DNA from: Prauserella endophytica
Lineage (GTDB): Bacteria > Actinomycetota > Actinomycetes > Mycobacteriales > Pseudonocardiaceae
Direction of reading: 5' to 3'
Length of the DNA stretch: 64,000 bases
Assembly (NCBI RefSeq): GCF_005146945.1
Contig: NZ_SWMS01000020.1
Location: 1-64,000, forward strand
Position numbers and translations under genes: made by a program. This document shows, one piece after another, positions 25,995 through 36,289 of this stretch. Every line of letters starts with the position of its first letter. Position 1 is the stretch's first letter. A model generated the notes under the pieces. The model saw only the letters and a list, made by a program, of their open reading frames with translations, made no database searches and was not told where the DNA came from.

Positions 25995-26935
25995 CCGCGG
26001 CCCGTTCTGCGCTGGACACCGCGCGGGCGAAGCGCGGCGAGTTCGTCACGAGCGACGGCACGCGCCTGCACGTCGAGCTGAGCGGGCCTTCGGACTCGGC
26101 GGTGACGCTCGTGCTGGTCCACGGCTGGACGCAGGACCTTCGCACGTGGGACCGGGTGGTTGACGAGCTGCCGTCCGGCCTCCGCGTGCTGCGGTACGAC
26201 CTGCGCGGGCACGGCCGGTCGGCGCCGGCGAGGCCCGGGACGGCGACGATCGACCAGCTGGCCGACGACCTCGCCGAGCTCGTCGCCGAGCGGGTGCCCG
26301 AGGGCAGGCTCGTGCTCGCCGGGCACTCGATGGGCGGGATGACGATCATGGCGCTCGCCGACCGGCATCCCGCGCTGGTGGCCGAGCGCGTGGACGGAGC
26401 AGCGTTCGTGGCGACGTCCTGCGGCAACATGGACCGCATCACCCTCGGGCTGCCGGGTGTGGCCGGGGCGGGCGCGGCCAAGGCGGAGCGGCGACTCGCC
26501 CAGCTGCTGCTGGCCTACCGCAAAGACGCCTTGCCGCTGCGGCCCGGTGCGGCGAGGGCTGGAGCCCGCTGGCTCGTGTTCGGGCGCAGGCCGCGCAGGC
26601 AGGACGTGGCGTCCGTGGTCGACCAGCTGTTGTGCGCCCACCCGGCGAGCATCGGCGGTTTCCAGAACGCCATCTCGCTGCACGATCGCAGGGTGGCGCT
26701 CGCTGCGCTGCGGACGACACGCGCCGTGGTGCTGGCGGGGGACGCCGACCGGCTCTGCCCCGTCTCGCACGCGCGGGCGATCGCCGACGAGCTGCCGGGG
26801 GCGAGGCTGCGGCTGTACCCGGGGGCGGGCCACATGCTGCCCCAGGAACGAGCGCACGAGGTGGCCGTGCAGCTGGGCGGGCTGGTGCGGGTGGCGGAAC
26901 CCATGGCTCCTCCTCGCTCCGGGATCGCCTCCTGA
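25991..26935 (+). CDS. Alpha/beta hydrolase
   Basis: A 314-residue alpha/beta hydrolase. VTLVLVHGWTQDLRTW carries the HGW oxyanion turn. LRYDLRGHGRS and the nucleophile elbow LAGHSMGGM follow, then VLAGDADRLCPVSHA with the acid and GAGHMLPQE with the catalytic His. The GTG at 25991 overlaps the diiron oxygenase stop (GTGA), so it acts in the same pathway. It resembles the lipase/esterase or C-C hydrolase groups found with mycobacterial oxygenases. The 133 bases after the stop contain no supported gene. Confidence 0.88.
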   Translation: MTAARSALDTARAKRGEFVTSDGTRLHVELSGPSDSAVTLVLVHGWTQDLRTWDRVVDELPSGLRVLRYDLRGHGRSAPARPGTATIDQLADDLAELVAERVPEGRLVLAGHSMGGMTIMALADRHPALVAERVDGAAFVATSCGNMDRITLGLPGVAGAGAAKAERRLAQLLLAYRKDALPLRPGAARAGARWLVFGRRPRRQDVASVVDQLLCAHPASIGGFQNAISLHDRRVALAALRTTRAVVLAGDADRLCPVSHARAIADELPGARLRLYPGAGHMLPQERAHEVAVQLGGLVRVAEPMAPPRSGIAS

Positions 26936-27068
26936 ATGCCCACTCACCACGACGGCGCTGTCCTCGCGAGGAGACGCCCACCCGCCACCCGGCACCGCCC
27001 CCGCGGACAGGCTTCGCGCGGTTGAGCAGGCTCGAGGGGGGCCGGTGCCGGTCAGCGCGTCCTGACCG

Positions 27069-27737
27069 TCACTGGGGCTGCTGCAGGGGGAAGCCGGCGC
27101 CGATGCCGCGCCAGGCCAGGGTCGAGGTCAGCGCGACGGCGTCATCACGGCTCATCGTGCTGTGGTGGGTCAGCCAGAACCGCGCGCTGACCTGGCTCAG
27201 GCCGACCAGCCCGACGGCCAGCAGGCGCGCCTTCTCCTCGTCGAGGCCGGCGTCGGCGGTGATCGTCTCGGTGATCGCGTCGACGCTCGCCGACGTGGCC
27301 CTGTCCACGGCCTCCTGCACGGCGGGCTCGCCCCGCAGGTCCGATTCGAACACCATGCGGAACGCCCCGGCGTCGCCGTTGACGAAGTCGAAGAAGGCGC
27401 CCACGGCGTTCTTCACCCGCTGCTTGTTGTCGGTGGTGGAGGACAGGGCGTCCTGCACGGCCTTGACCAGGCTGTCGACGTGGCTCTCCAGCAGCGCGAT
27501 GTAGAGGTCGAGCTTGCCGGGGAAGTGCTGGTACAGCACCGGCTTGCTCACGCCTGCGCGCTCGGCGATGTCGTCCATGGCCGCCGCGTGGTACCCGTTC
27601 GCGGCGAAGACCTGCTGCGCCGCCGCCAGCAACTGGGCGCGGCGCTCCGTGCGAGGGAGCCGGACACCACGGCCGAACTGCGCCGATCCGGTGCTCTCGC
27701 TCGTCCCCTGCGATTGAGGGTGCGCCGTCTCAGTCAT
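27069..27737 (-). CDS. TetR-family transcriptional regulator (Rv3208-like)
   Basis: A 222-residue regulator. A polar N-terminus of 30 residues precedes the helix-turn-helix AMDDIAERAGVSKPVLYQHFPGKLDLY, then a helical ligand domain ending in GAGFPLQQPQ. The ATG at 27737 has GGAGGCGGG directly upstream. The frame runs open much farther upstream but without coding character. The sequence and setting match Rv3208 of M. tuberculosis, a TetR neighbour of Rv3208A and Rv3207c. Its targets are not known to me. Confidence 0.9.
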   Translation of the reverse strand: MTETAHPQSQGTSESTGSAQFGRGVRLPRTERRAQLLAAAQQVFAANGYHAAAMDDIAERAGVSKPVLYQHFPGKLDLYIALLESHVDSLVKAVQDALSSTTDNKQRVKNAVGAFFDFVNGDAGAFRMVFESDLRGEPAVQEAVDRATSASVDAITETITADAGLDEEKARLLAVGLVGLSQVSARFWLTHHSTMSRDDAVALTSTLAWRGIGAGFPLQQPQ

Positions 27738-27823
27738 CCCGCCTCCAACTTCATTCCCACCGCACATTACTCGCCGGTACGCGTTGAACGCCAAGGGCGG
27801 CGAACTTGAGGCATCCTGGGACG

Positions 27824-28828
27824 GTGTCGGAAACACTGTCCCGCCAGGTGGCTCCCCGCTCCGCGAAGCGGCCGCCGCTGACGCACGTACCGCTGTCGAA
27901 TACCCCGCTACCCCCGCTCGACGCCACGGTGGCCCCGTGGCCGGGCCAACAGGAAAGGGTAGGTGACCTCGATCTGCACGTGCGGCGGACTCCCGGTGCC
28001 GACGACGTGACGGTGGTGTACGTCCACGGGCTCGGCGGCTCGTCCACCAACTGGACGGACCTCGCGGGCCTGCTCGCACCGCACGCCGGCGGGATCGCGC
28101 TGGACCTGCCGGGCTTCGGGTTCTCCGAGCCGAAGGACGGGTTCACGTTCAGCCTCAGGGCGCATTCCGAGGTGGTGGCGGACTTCATCGAGCGGAACTC
28201 GACGCGGCCGGTGCACGTGGTCGGCAACTCGATGGGCGGCGCGGTGTCGCTCCTGCTCGCGGCGAAACGACCTGACCTGGTGCGCACGCTGACGCTGATC
28301 TCGCCCGCCATGCCCGACCGCAGGCCCGACCCGAGGCGGTTGTCCGACCCGCGCATGGCGCTCGCGTACCTGCCGTTCGTCGGCAGGCGGGTGCGCAGGC
28401 AGCTCGCCGCGATGGGCCCAAGGGAGCGGGCCCAGCAGGTGATCCGGCTGTGCTTCGCCGACCCGGAGTCGTTCCCCGCGCACCGGTTCGACGAGCTCGC
28501 GGACGAGCACAGCAAGCGGGCGGGGTTCACCTGGGCCAACATGGCGATGGCGCGCAGCACTTTCGAGATCTTCCGCGCGTGGTTCACCAGGGGAGAGCGG
28601 TCGTTGTGGGCCGTGGCGCCGACGGTCGAAGTGCCGACGCTCGTGGTGTGGGGCACCAAGGACAAGGTGATCTCCGTGCGGCGCGCCGCGCGTACCGCCC
28701 AGTTGATGCCCAGGGCGCGGCTGCTGGTGCTGCCGAAGACGGGTCACGTCGCGCAGATGGAACGTCCGGTGACCGTGGCCAGGGCCGTGCTGGGCATGTG
28801 GGAGAGCGTCGAAGCCGGCACCTGGTGA
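27824..28828 (+). CDS. Alpha/beta hydrolase
   Basis: A 334-residue alpha/beta hydrolase. The core has TVVYVHGLGGSSTNW, GIALDLPGFGFSEP and the nucleophile elbow VVGNSMGGAV (Ser in GNSMGG). The acid region is VVWGTKDKVIS, and PKTGHVAQMERP gives the catalytic His. The first 45 residues are basic and Pro-rich and are probably not part of the fold. GTG 27824 is the working start; 27806 is possible. It is divergent from the Rv3208-like TetR gene and may be its target. The substrate is unknown. Confidence 0.85.
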   Translation: MSETLSRQVAPRSAKRPPLTHVPLSNTPLPPLDATVAPWPGQQERVGDLDLHVRRTPGADDVTVVYVHGLGGSSTNWTDLAGLLAPHAGGIALDLPGFGFSEPKDGFTFSLRAHSEVVADFIERNSTRPVHVVGNSMGGAVSLLLAAKRPDLVRTLTLISPAMPDRRPDPRRLSDPRMALAYLPFVGRRVRRQLAAMGPRERAQQVIRLCFADPESFPAHRFDELADEHSKRAGFTWANMAMARSTFEIFRAWFTRGERSLWAVAPTVEVPTLVVWGTKDKVISVRRAARTAQLMPRARLLVLPKTGHVAQMERPVTVARAVLGMWESVEAGTW

Positions 28829-28918
28829 CCGGACGTTGCGCCGATCGGGTGATGCCGGAACGGTCGACGGCGGCCGGTCGGCACGGGTCTCACCGTGCGA
28901 GTGTGGCACCCTGGGGCG

Positions 28919-30031
28919 GTGGACCGGGTGACGCACGACGTACGACGGGATGGCAGGCGGGCCGAGTATCCGCGCCGTACGTCGTCGGCGTACCGACACC
29001 CGTCAAGGCCGTCGGCGGAAGATCGTTACCGGCCGGGCGCCCGCCGGGTGTCGGCCGAGCCGCTACGTGCGTCGTGGCGGCCGACGGCCGAGCCGGAGGA
29101 GAGTGAGGACGAGCGTCCGCCCAGACCATCGGGCCTGCGCAGGCTCACCTCCACCTACGGCTGGCGGGTCTACGCGATCCCGGTGCTGCTGGTGATCACC
29201 GCGCTCGTGGTGGTCGACACCACGAGGGGTGACCCCGGCGAGTCGGGCACGGCTCTCGGCTCGACGTCCGAGAACACGGTGAACCCCGGTGGAGCCCGTG
29301 CCGAGGGGCCGGTGGCCAGCGAGAACCCGGCGAAGGCCGTGGACCTCGACATCCCCACCGCGAAGCTGCCCGAGGGCGGCGACTTCACGCAGAAGGGCGC
29401 GGGCACGTGGCACGTCGTGCCAGGCTCCAGCGATCCGGTGGGCGCCAGCGACGAGGTGCTCACCTACACCGTCGAGGTCGAGGACGGCATCGACCCGTCG
29501 AGCTACGCGGGCGACGACAGCTTCGCCGACACCGTCGAGGGCACCCTTTCCGATCCGAGGAGCTGGACCGGCAGCGGCGAGATCTCGCTGCAGCGCGTGG
29601 ACGCGAGCCACCCCGACCCCGACTTCCGGGTGAGCCTCACCACCCCCGACACCGCGCACCGGCCCGACATCTGCGGCGGCTCGATCCCGTTCGAGTCCTC
29701 CTGCTACCGGCGCGATGTCCAGGGCGAGGACCGCGTCGTGATCAACCTGGCCCGGTGGGTGCGCGGGGCGCTGGCCTTCAGCTCGGACATGACCGGCTAC
29801 CGGCAGTACGCCATCAACCACGAGGTCGGGCACGCTCTCGGCAACGGTCACGAGGGTTGCGCGCAGAACGACGCGCTGGCGCCCGTGATGATGCAGCAGA
29901 CGTTCGGCGTCGCCAACGACTACGTCGCGCAGCTCAACGACACCCCGGGCGGGGACCAGGGCACGGTGCCCGCGGACGGCAAGGTGTGCAAGCCGAACGC
30001 ATGGCCGAACCCACAGGTGCAGGGGCGCTGA
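28919..30031 (+). CDS. DUF3152 zincin-like metalloprotease, membrane-anchored (Rv3207c-like)
   Basis: About 370 residues. A cytoplasmic, Arg/Pro-rich N-terminus of ~75 residues precedes one membrane helix (VYAIPVLLVITALVVV), a Gly/Ser/Thr linker and an outer catalytic domain. The zinc motif NHEVGHALGNGHEGC is an HExxHxxGxxH zincin signature with a Met-turn-like PVMMQQ downstream. Two Cys pairs probably form disulfides. It is the orthologue by position of Rv3207c, next to MoeZ (Rv3206c). The start is uncertain (GTG 28919 or 28895). The substrate is unknown; cell-envelope proteolysis is likely. Confidence 0.85.
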   Translation: MDRVTHDVRRDGRRAEYPRRTSSAYRHPSRPSAEDRYRPGARRVSAEPLRASWRPTAEPEESEDERPPRPSGLRRLTSTYGWRVYAIPVLLVITALVVVDTTRGDPGESGTALGSTSENTVNPGGARAEGPVASENPAKAVDLDIPTAKLPEGGDFTQKGAGTWHVVPGSSDPVGASDEVLTYTVEVEDGIDPSSYAGDDSFADTVEGTLSDPRSWTGSGEISLQRVDASHPDPDFRVSLTTPDTAHRPDICGGSIPFESSCYRRDVQGEDRVVINLARWVRGALAFSSDMTGYRQYAINHEVGHALGNGHEGCAQNDALAPVMMQQTFGVANDYVAQLNDTPGGDQGTVPADGKVCKPNAWPNPQVQGR

Positions 30032-30127
30032 CGACGCGCACGTCCACGATGTGGACCGGGGGAAGACCTGGACCCGGCTAGCGGTTATAGATTGATGGAC
30101 CGCGATTCGCGCGAGATGGAGGACCCG

Positions 30128-31306
30128 ATGTCAGGCACGCTGCCGCCGCTCGTCGAGCCGGCCGCCGAGCTCACGAAGGACGAGGTCGCGCGGTACAGCC
30201 GGCACCTCATCATCCCGGATGTCGGGATGGACGGGCAGAAGCGGCTGAAGAACGCCAAGGTGCTCGTGATCGGCGCCGGGGGTCTCGGCAGCCCGGCGCT
30301 GTTGTACCTCGCCGCGGCCGGCGTCGGCACGCTCGGCGTGATCGACTTCGACGTCGTCGACGAGTCGAACCTGCAGCGCCAGGTGATCCACGGACAGTCC
30401 GACGTCGGCAAGCCGAAGGCGCAGTCGGCGAAGGAGTCGGTGGCCGAGATCAACCCGTTCGTCGACGTAATCCTGCACCAGGAGCAGCTGACCACGGACA
30501 ACGCGCTGGACGTCTTCCGCGGCTACGACCTGATCCTGGACGGCACGGACAACTTCGCCACCCGGTACCTGGTGAACGACGCCGCGGTGCTGCTGGGCAA
30601 GCCGTACGTGTGGGGCTCGATCTTCCGGTTCGAGGGCCAGGTCAGTGTGTTCTGGGAGGACGCGCCGAACGGCAGGGGCCTCAACTACCGAGACCTCTAC
30701 CCGGAGCCGCCGCCGCCCGGAATGGTGCCGTCGTGCGCCGAGGGTGGCGTGCTGGGCGTGCTGTGCGCGTCCATCGGCTCGATCATGGTGACCGAGGCGA
30801 TCAAGCTGATCACGGGCATCGGGGAGCCGCTTCTCGGCAGGCTGATCAGCTACGACGCGCTCGAGATGAAGTACCGCGAGGTGAAGATCCGCAAGGACCC
30901 GGACACCCCGAAGATCACTGAGCTGATCGACTACGAGGCGTTCTGCGGTGTCGTGTCGGACGAGGCGCAGGAGGCGGCGTCGGGCAGCACGATCACCCCG
31001 GCCGAGCTGAAGGCCAAGTTCGACGCGGGCGAGAACTTCGAGCTGATCGACGTCCGCGAGCCGCACGAGTACGAGATCGTCAACATCAAGGGCGCCAAGC
31101 TGATCCCGAAGGACCGGATCCTGTCGGGCGAGGCGCTGGTCGAGCTGCCGCAGGACAAGCCGATCGTGCTGCACTGCAAGTCGGGTGCGCGTTCGGCGGA
31201 GGCGCTGGCGGCGCTGCACCGGGCCGGCTTCAAGGACGCCACGCACCTTGGCGGTGGCGTGCTCGCGTGGGCGAAGCAGATCGACCAGAGCCTGCCGACG
31301 TACTGA
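30128..31306 (+). CDS. moeZ: Adenylyltransferase/sulfurtransferase MoeZ (ThiF domain plus rhodanese)
   Basis: A 392-residue two-domain protein. The E1-like ThiF domain has the nucleotide loop GAGGLGSPALLYLAAAGVG, LDGTDNFATRYL and VPSCAEGGVLG. The rhodanese domain (about 295-392) has the active-site loop LHCKSGARS. It adenylates the C-terminal Gly-Gly of sulfur carriers (MoaD, CysO, ThiS) and transfers sulfur to form a thiocarboxylate. Only one Cys (EAFCGV) remains where E. coli MoeB has a zinc CxxC, as in other MoeZ proteins. ATG 30128 has GGAGG 6 bases upstream. The neighbours fit Rv3206c, and a strong terminator follows at 31402. Confidence 0.93.
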   Translation: MSGTLPPLVEPAAELTKDEVARYSRHLIIPDVGMDGQKRLKNAKVLVIGAGGLGSPALLYLAAAGVGTLGVIDFDVVDESNLQRQVIHGQSDVGKPKAQSAKESVAEINPFVDVILHQEQLTTDNALDVFRGYDLILDGTDNFATRYLVNDAAVLLGKPYVWGSIFRFEGQVSVFWEDAPNGRGLNYRDLYPEPPPPGMVPSCAEGGVLGVLCASIGSIMVTEAIKLITGIGEPLLGRLISYDALEMKYREVKIRKDPDTPKITELIDYEAFCGVVSDEAQEAASGSTITPAELKAKFDAGENFELIDVREPHEYEIVNIKGAKLIPKDRILSGEALVELPQDKPIVLHCKSGARSAEALAALHRAGFKDATHLGGGVLAWAKQIDQSLPTY

Positions 31307-31401
31307 TCGCGTTCGGGCCCGTGAGGGCCGGGGTATCGAGGTGCTGACGAGCTGAGGCGCCGAGGCGCCGAGGGCGTCTGGCGGGTACGTTTCAAGGGTG
31401 C

Positions 31402-31447
31402 GGTGAGGGCTCCGTTCGTGTGGTGCGAACGGAGCCCTCACCTTTTT
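31402..31447 (+). terminator. Rho-independent terminator after moeZ
   Basis: Arms 31402-31418 and 31426-31442 are perfect 17-base reverse complements (GGTGAGGGCTCCGTTCG) with a 7-base loop, directly followed by TTTTT (31443-31447). It lies 95 bases after the moeZ stop. It is textbook in form, unlike the T-less palindromes elsewhere in the window. Confidence 0.92.
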
Positions 31448-31464
31448 CGTGCCCCTGGCCGGGC

Positions 31465-31517
31465 GGGAGCAAGGGAGCTTTGCTACCGGAAAACGGGAGT
31501 AAAGCTCCCTTGCTCCC
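31465..31517. repeat. Family B inverted repeat, copy 2
   Basis: Arms 31465-31481 and 31501-31517 are perfect 17-base reverse complements (GGGAGCAAGGGAGCTTT); the centre has CCGGAAAACGG. It lies only 18 bases beyond the T-run of the moeZ terminator, so two stems stand in tandem. The remaining 83 bases before the next gene show no clear feature. Confidence 0.88.
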
Positions 31518-31600
31518 TTCGGGGCGGGAAAGCGGGGTTGCGCGGCGAGCGCGGGGTGGCTAACGCCCGGCCGGGTGTGGTCGCGGTAACGTCGCACGCT

Positions 31601-32401
31601 GTGGTCCCCAGCCGTGAGCCGCCGCCTGTGCACGTGTGCACGGCGTTCGGCGTCAGCCACCACGACGCGGAGCGCCTTGCCGGTGAGGGCAACGCGTGGC
31701 TCTGCGGCGACATCGTGCTGAGACAGGTCAGCGACAGAGCCCACGCCGTTTGGCTCGCCCGCACCTTCGCCGCCATCGACAGCCCCGACATTCGCCTCGC
31801 CCGCCCACTCCAGACCACCGACGGCCGGTGGGTGATCGCCGGCTGGGCAGCCAGCCGCTACGTGACCGGTACCCCCGAGGACCGCCCCGACGACGTCGTC
31901 CTCACCGCCGTTCGGCTCCACCGCGCCGTCGCGGATCTGCCGCGTCCCGACTTCCTCTCCCGCCGCACCGACATCGCCTCCGTCGCCGAACGCATCGCAT
32001 GGGGAGAGCAGGACGCCGAGCTCGACGAGACCAAGGGCGGGCGCTGGTTCGAGGTACTCGCTCCCGCGCGACGCCCCGTGAAACTCCCCGACCAGCTCGT
32101 GCACGGTGAGCTGTTCGGCACCGTCCTCTTCGACGGCGACGCCCCGCCCGGCATCGTCGACTTCGTCCCGTACTTCCGCCCCGCCGAATGGGGCGCCGCC
32201 GTCGCCGCCGTGGACGCCATCGCCTGGGGTGGTGCCGACGGCGAGCTGCTGCGCCGCTGGTCCCACCTGCCGGAGTGGTCGCAGCTGCTGCTGCGCGCGG
32301 CACTGTTCCGGCTGGCCTTCAACGCGCTGCATCCGCGCTCCACCGCGGCCGCGCTCGACGGCCTCCGAGCGGCGGCCAGCGAGGTGAGCGAGCTCATCTG
32401 A
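31601..32401 (+). CDS. TIGR02569-type actinobacterial protein (Rv3205c-like, kinase-fold)
   Basis: A 266-residue protein with a shrunken aminoglycoside-phosphotransferase-like fold. VHGELFGTVLF and GIVDFVPYFRPAEW sit where the catalytic HGDxxxxN and the DFD/E metal motif occur in that superfamily, but the usual Asp of HGD is Glu here, so kinase activity is doubtful. The N-terminal GEGNAWLCGDIVLRQV takes the place of the phosphate loop. It is known only from actinobacteria and stands next to moeZ, as Rv3205c next to Rv3206c. GTG 31601 is the best start; the upstream open frame runs through the family B repeat and is not coding. Function is unknown. Confidence 0.8.
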   Translation: MVPSREPPPVHVCTAFGVSHHDAERLAGEGNAWLCGDIVLRQVSDRAHAVWLARTFAAIDSPDIRLARPLQTTDGRWVIAGWAASRYVTGTPEDRPDDVVLTAVRLHRAVADLPRPDFLSRRTDIASVAERIAWGEQDAELDETKGGRWFEVLAPARRPVKLPDQLVHGELFGTVLFDGDAPPGIVDFVPYFRPAEWGAAVAAVDAIAWGGADGELLRRWSHLPEWSQLLLRAALFRLAFNALHPRSTAAALDGLRAAASEVSELI

Positions 32402-32403
32402 CC

Positions 32404-32507
32404 GCAGTGAAGGCCACCTTCACTGCGCTGGATCAACACAGCGGCACGCAGCGTCTCCGTTCGGGTGGTGGGAGACGGGTGGGCGCAGGCAAGGTGGCCT
32501 TCACTGC
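32404..32507. repeat. Long structured inverted repeat, copy 2 (17-bp arms, 70-nt conserved interior)
   Basis: Arms 32404-32420 and 32491-32507 (GCAGTGAAGGCCACCTT and its complement) are perfect. The 70-base interior, read on the minus strand, aligns over most of its length with the interior of 6285-6392 (shared CCCGTCTCCCACCAC and AACGGAGACGCTG). The same internal stems CGTCTCC/GGAGACG and CGCTG/CAGCG can form. It starts two bases after the preceding stop codon. Confidence 0.85.
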
Positions 32508-32532
32508 ATTGGGCACCACCGGGGCGGGCAAT

Positions 32533-32548
32533 GTCGCACGGCCGAAAC
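32533..32548 (+). promoter_or_regulatory. Candidate GlnR box upstream of the nitrate reductase gene
   Basis: GTCGC, six bases, GAAAC matches the actinobacterial GlnR pattern gTnAC-n6-GaAAC with one mismatch, 71 bases before the nasA start. A matching site upstream of nirB (37704-37719) supports it. GlnR is the global nitrogen regulator that activates nitrate assimilation in related genera. Confidence 0.4.
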
Positions 32549-32618
32549 ATTCCGCCACGTCCAAGTAACACGGGCTACCTACCGTCAGGGACTGCCAGCG
32601 AGCAGCAGGAGGTGCCCG

Positions 32619-34705
<2,087 letters not shown>

Positions 34706-34709
<4 letters not shown>

Positions 34710-36151
34710 GCCCGCGCAACGTGGTCGTGCTCGGTTACGGGATGGCCGGGGCGCGGCTCGCCGACGAGCTCCGCCGCCGCGATCCACGGGGTGAGCGCGT
34801 GCGACTGACCGTGATCGGCGACGAGCCGCACCATGCGTACAACCGGGTGCTGCTCTCGGCCGTGGTCGGTGGCACGATGCGGCCGGAGAGCGTTCGCCTG
34901 CACGACGAGGAGTGGACGGCGAGGCACGGCATCGACCTGCGGCTCGGTGTCCAGGCACGCGAGCTCGACCGCGCCGCGCGGACAGTAACGCTGACCGACG
35001 GCACGAGCGTCGAGTACGACGCGCTCGTGCTCGCCACCGGCAGCAAGCCGTGGCTGCCGCCGGTCGAGGGCCTGACCGGGGAGGACGGCGAGCTCGCCGA
35101 GGGCGCCGTCGCGTTCCGCTCGCTCACCGACTGCGAGCGCATCCTCGAGGCCGCGGCCGTCGGCGCGCCGGTCGCGGTGCTCGGTGGCGGGCTGCTCGGG
35201 CTGGAGGCCGCGAGGGGCCTCGCCGGACGCGGAAACCTCGTCACCGTGGTTCATCCGGCCGATCACGTGATGGAACGCCAGCTCGACGCGGGCGCGGGCC
35301 GCGTGCTCGCGAGGACGCTCGGTGACTTCGGCATCGACTTCCGGCTCGGCCGGTTCGCCGCCAAGTACGTGCCCGGTGACGGCTTGAAGCTCGACGACGG
35401 CAGCCATGTGCCCGCGGACCTGGTGGTGGTGTCCGCCGGGGTGCGCGCCGAGACCGAGCTCGCCGCCGGGGCCGGGATCGCCGTGGACCGGGGGGTGCTC
35501 GTGGACGACGCGCTCCGCACGAGCGACGGGCGGATCCACGCGATCGGTGACTGCGCCCAGCATCCCGGCACGGTGTCCGGGCTCGTACAGCCCGCGTGGG
35601 AGCAGGCCGACGTGCTGGCCGACCTGCTCACCGGCGCCGACACGGCGGCCCGCTACCGGGGCACGCCGGTAGTGACGCGGCTCAAGGCCCGCGGCGTCGA
35701 CCTCGCCGCGCTCGGCGAGACCCAGGCCGGGACCGGGGACGACGGTGCCGAGGTGCTGTGCCTTGACGATCCCGCGCGCGGCCGCTACGCCAAGCTCGTG
35801 CTGCGCGACGACCGCGTCGCCGGTGCCATCGTGCTCGGAGTTCCCGACGCGGCGGCCACCATCACGCAGCTCTACGACCGCGGATTGCCCGCGCCGAGCG
35901 ACCGGCTCGCGCTGCTGCTCGGCCGTGCCCTGCCCTCCGGTGCGCCGAACGCGGCGAGCCCGGCCGATCTGCCCGCCTCCGCGGTGGTGTGCCGGTGCAA
36001 CTCGGTGAGCAAGGGACAGCTCGTCGACGCGTGGCGGGCCGGTGCGTCGAGCGTCGCCGAGCTCGCGGCGGCGACGAGAGCCAGTACCGGATGCGGCAGC
36101 TGCGAGGACGCGGTGTGCGGCATCGCCGACTGGCTCGCGAGCACCGCGTAG
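34706..36151 (+). CDS. nasC: FAD-dependent nitrate-reductase electron-transfer subunit (NasC-type) with BFD-like [2Fe-2S] domain
   Basis: A 481-residue flavoprotein. VVLGYGMAGARLADEL is the FAD-binding GxGxxG-type loop. Further blocks are LVLATGSKPWLPP, VLGGGLLGLEAARGL (NAD(P)H loop) and IHAIGDCAQH. The last ~60 residues form a BFD-like [2Fe-2S] domain with CRCNSV and STGCGSC. It resembles the first part of NirB without the siroheme domain and delivers NAD(P)H electrons to NasA. Its start overlaps the nasA stop (ATGA), which fits stoichiometric expression. The order matches the second gene of the Amycolatopsis nas operon. Confidence 0.87.
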
Positions 36152-36289
36152 ACCCGGTCCTCACAGCGGGGATCGCCTGCGGTGAGGAGAAGTTAGCAAC
36201 GACGCGACCACGTGACGCCGGTTCGTGAAACGGGCCCCGCCTAGGTTCTGCGCTCAACACGGGCCCGCCCGACGAAGAGGAGTGACACC

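Noticed and set aside
36152-36289. GlnR site upstream of narK
   Set aside because: GTGAC and GAAAC occur, but at a 10-base spacing, not the 6 of the consensus.
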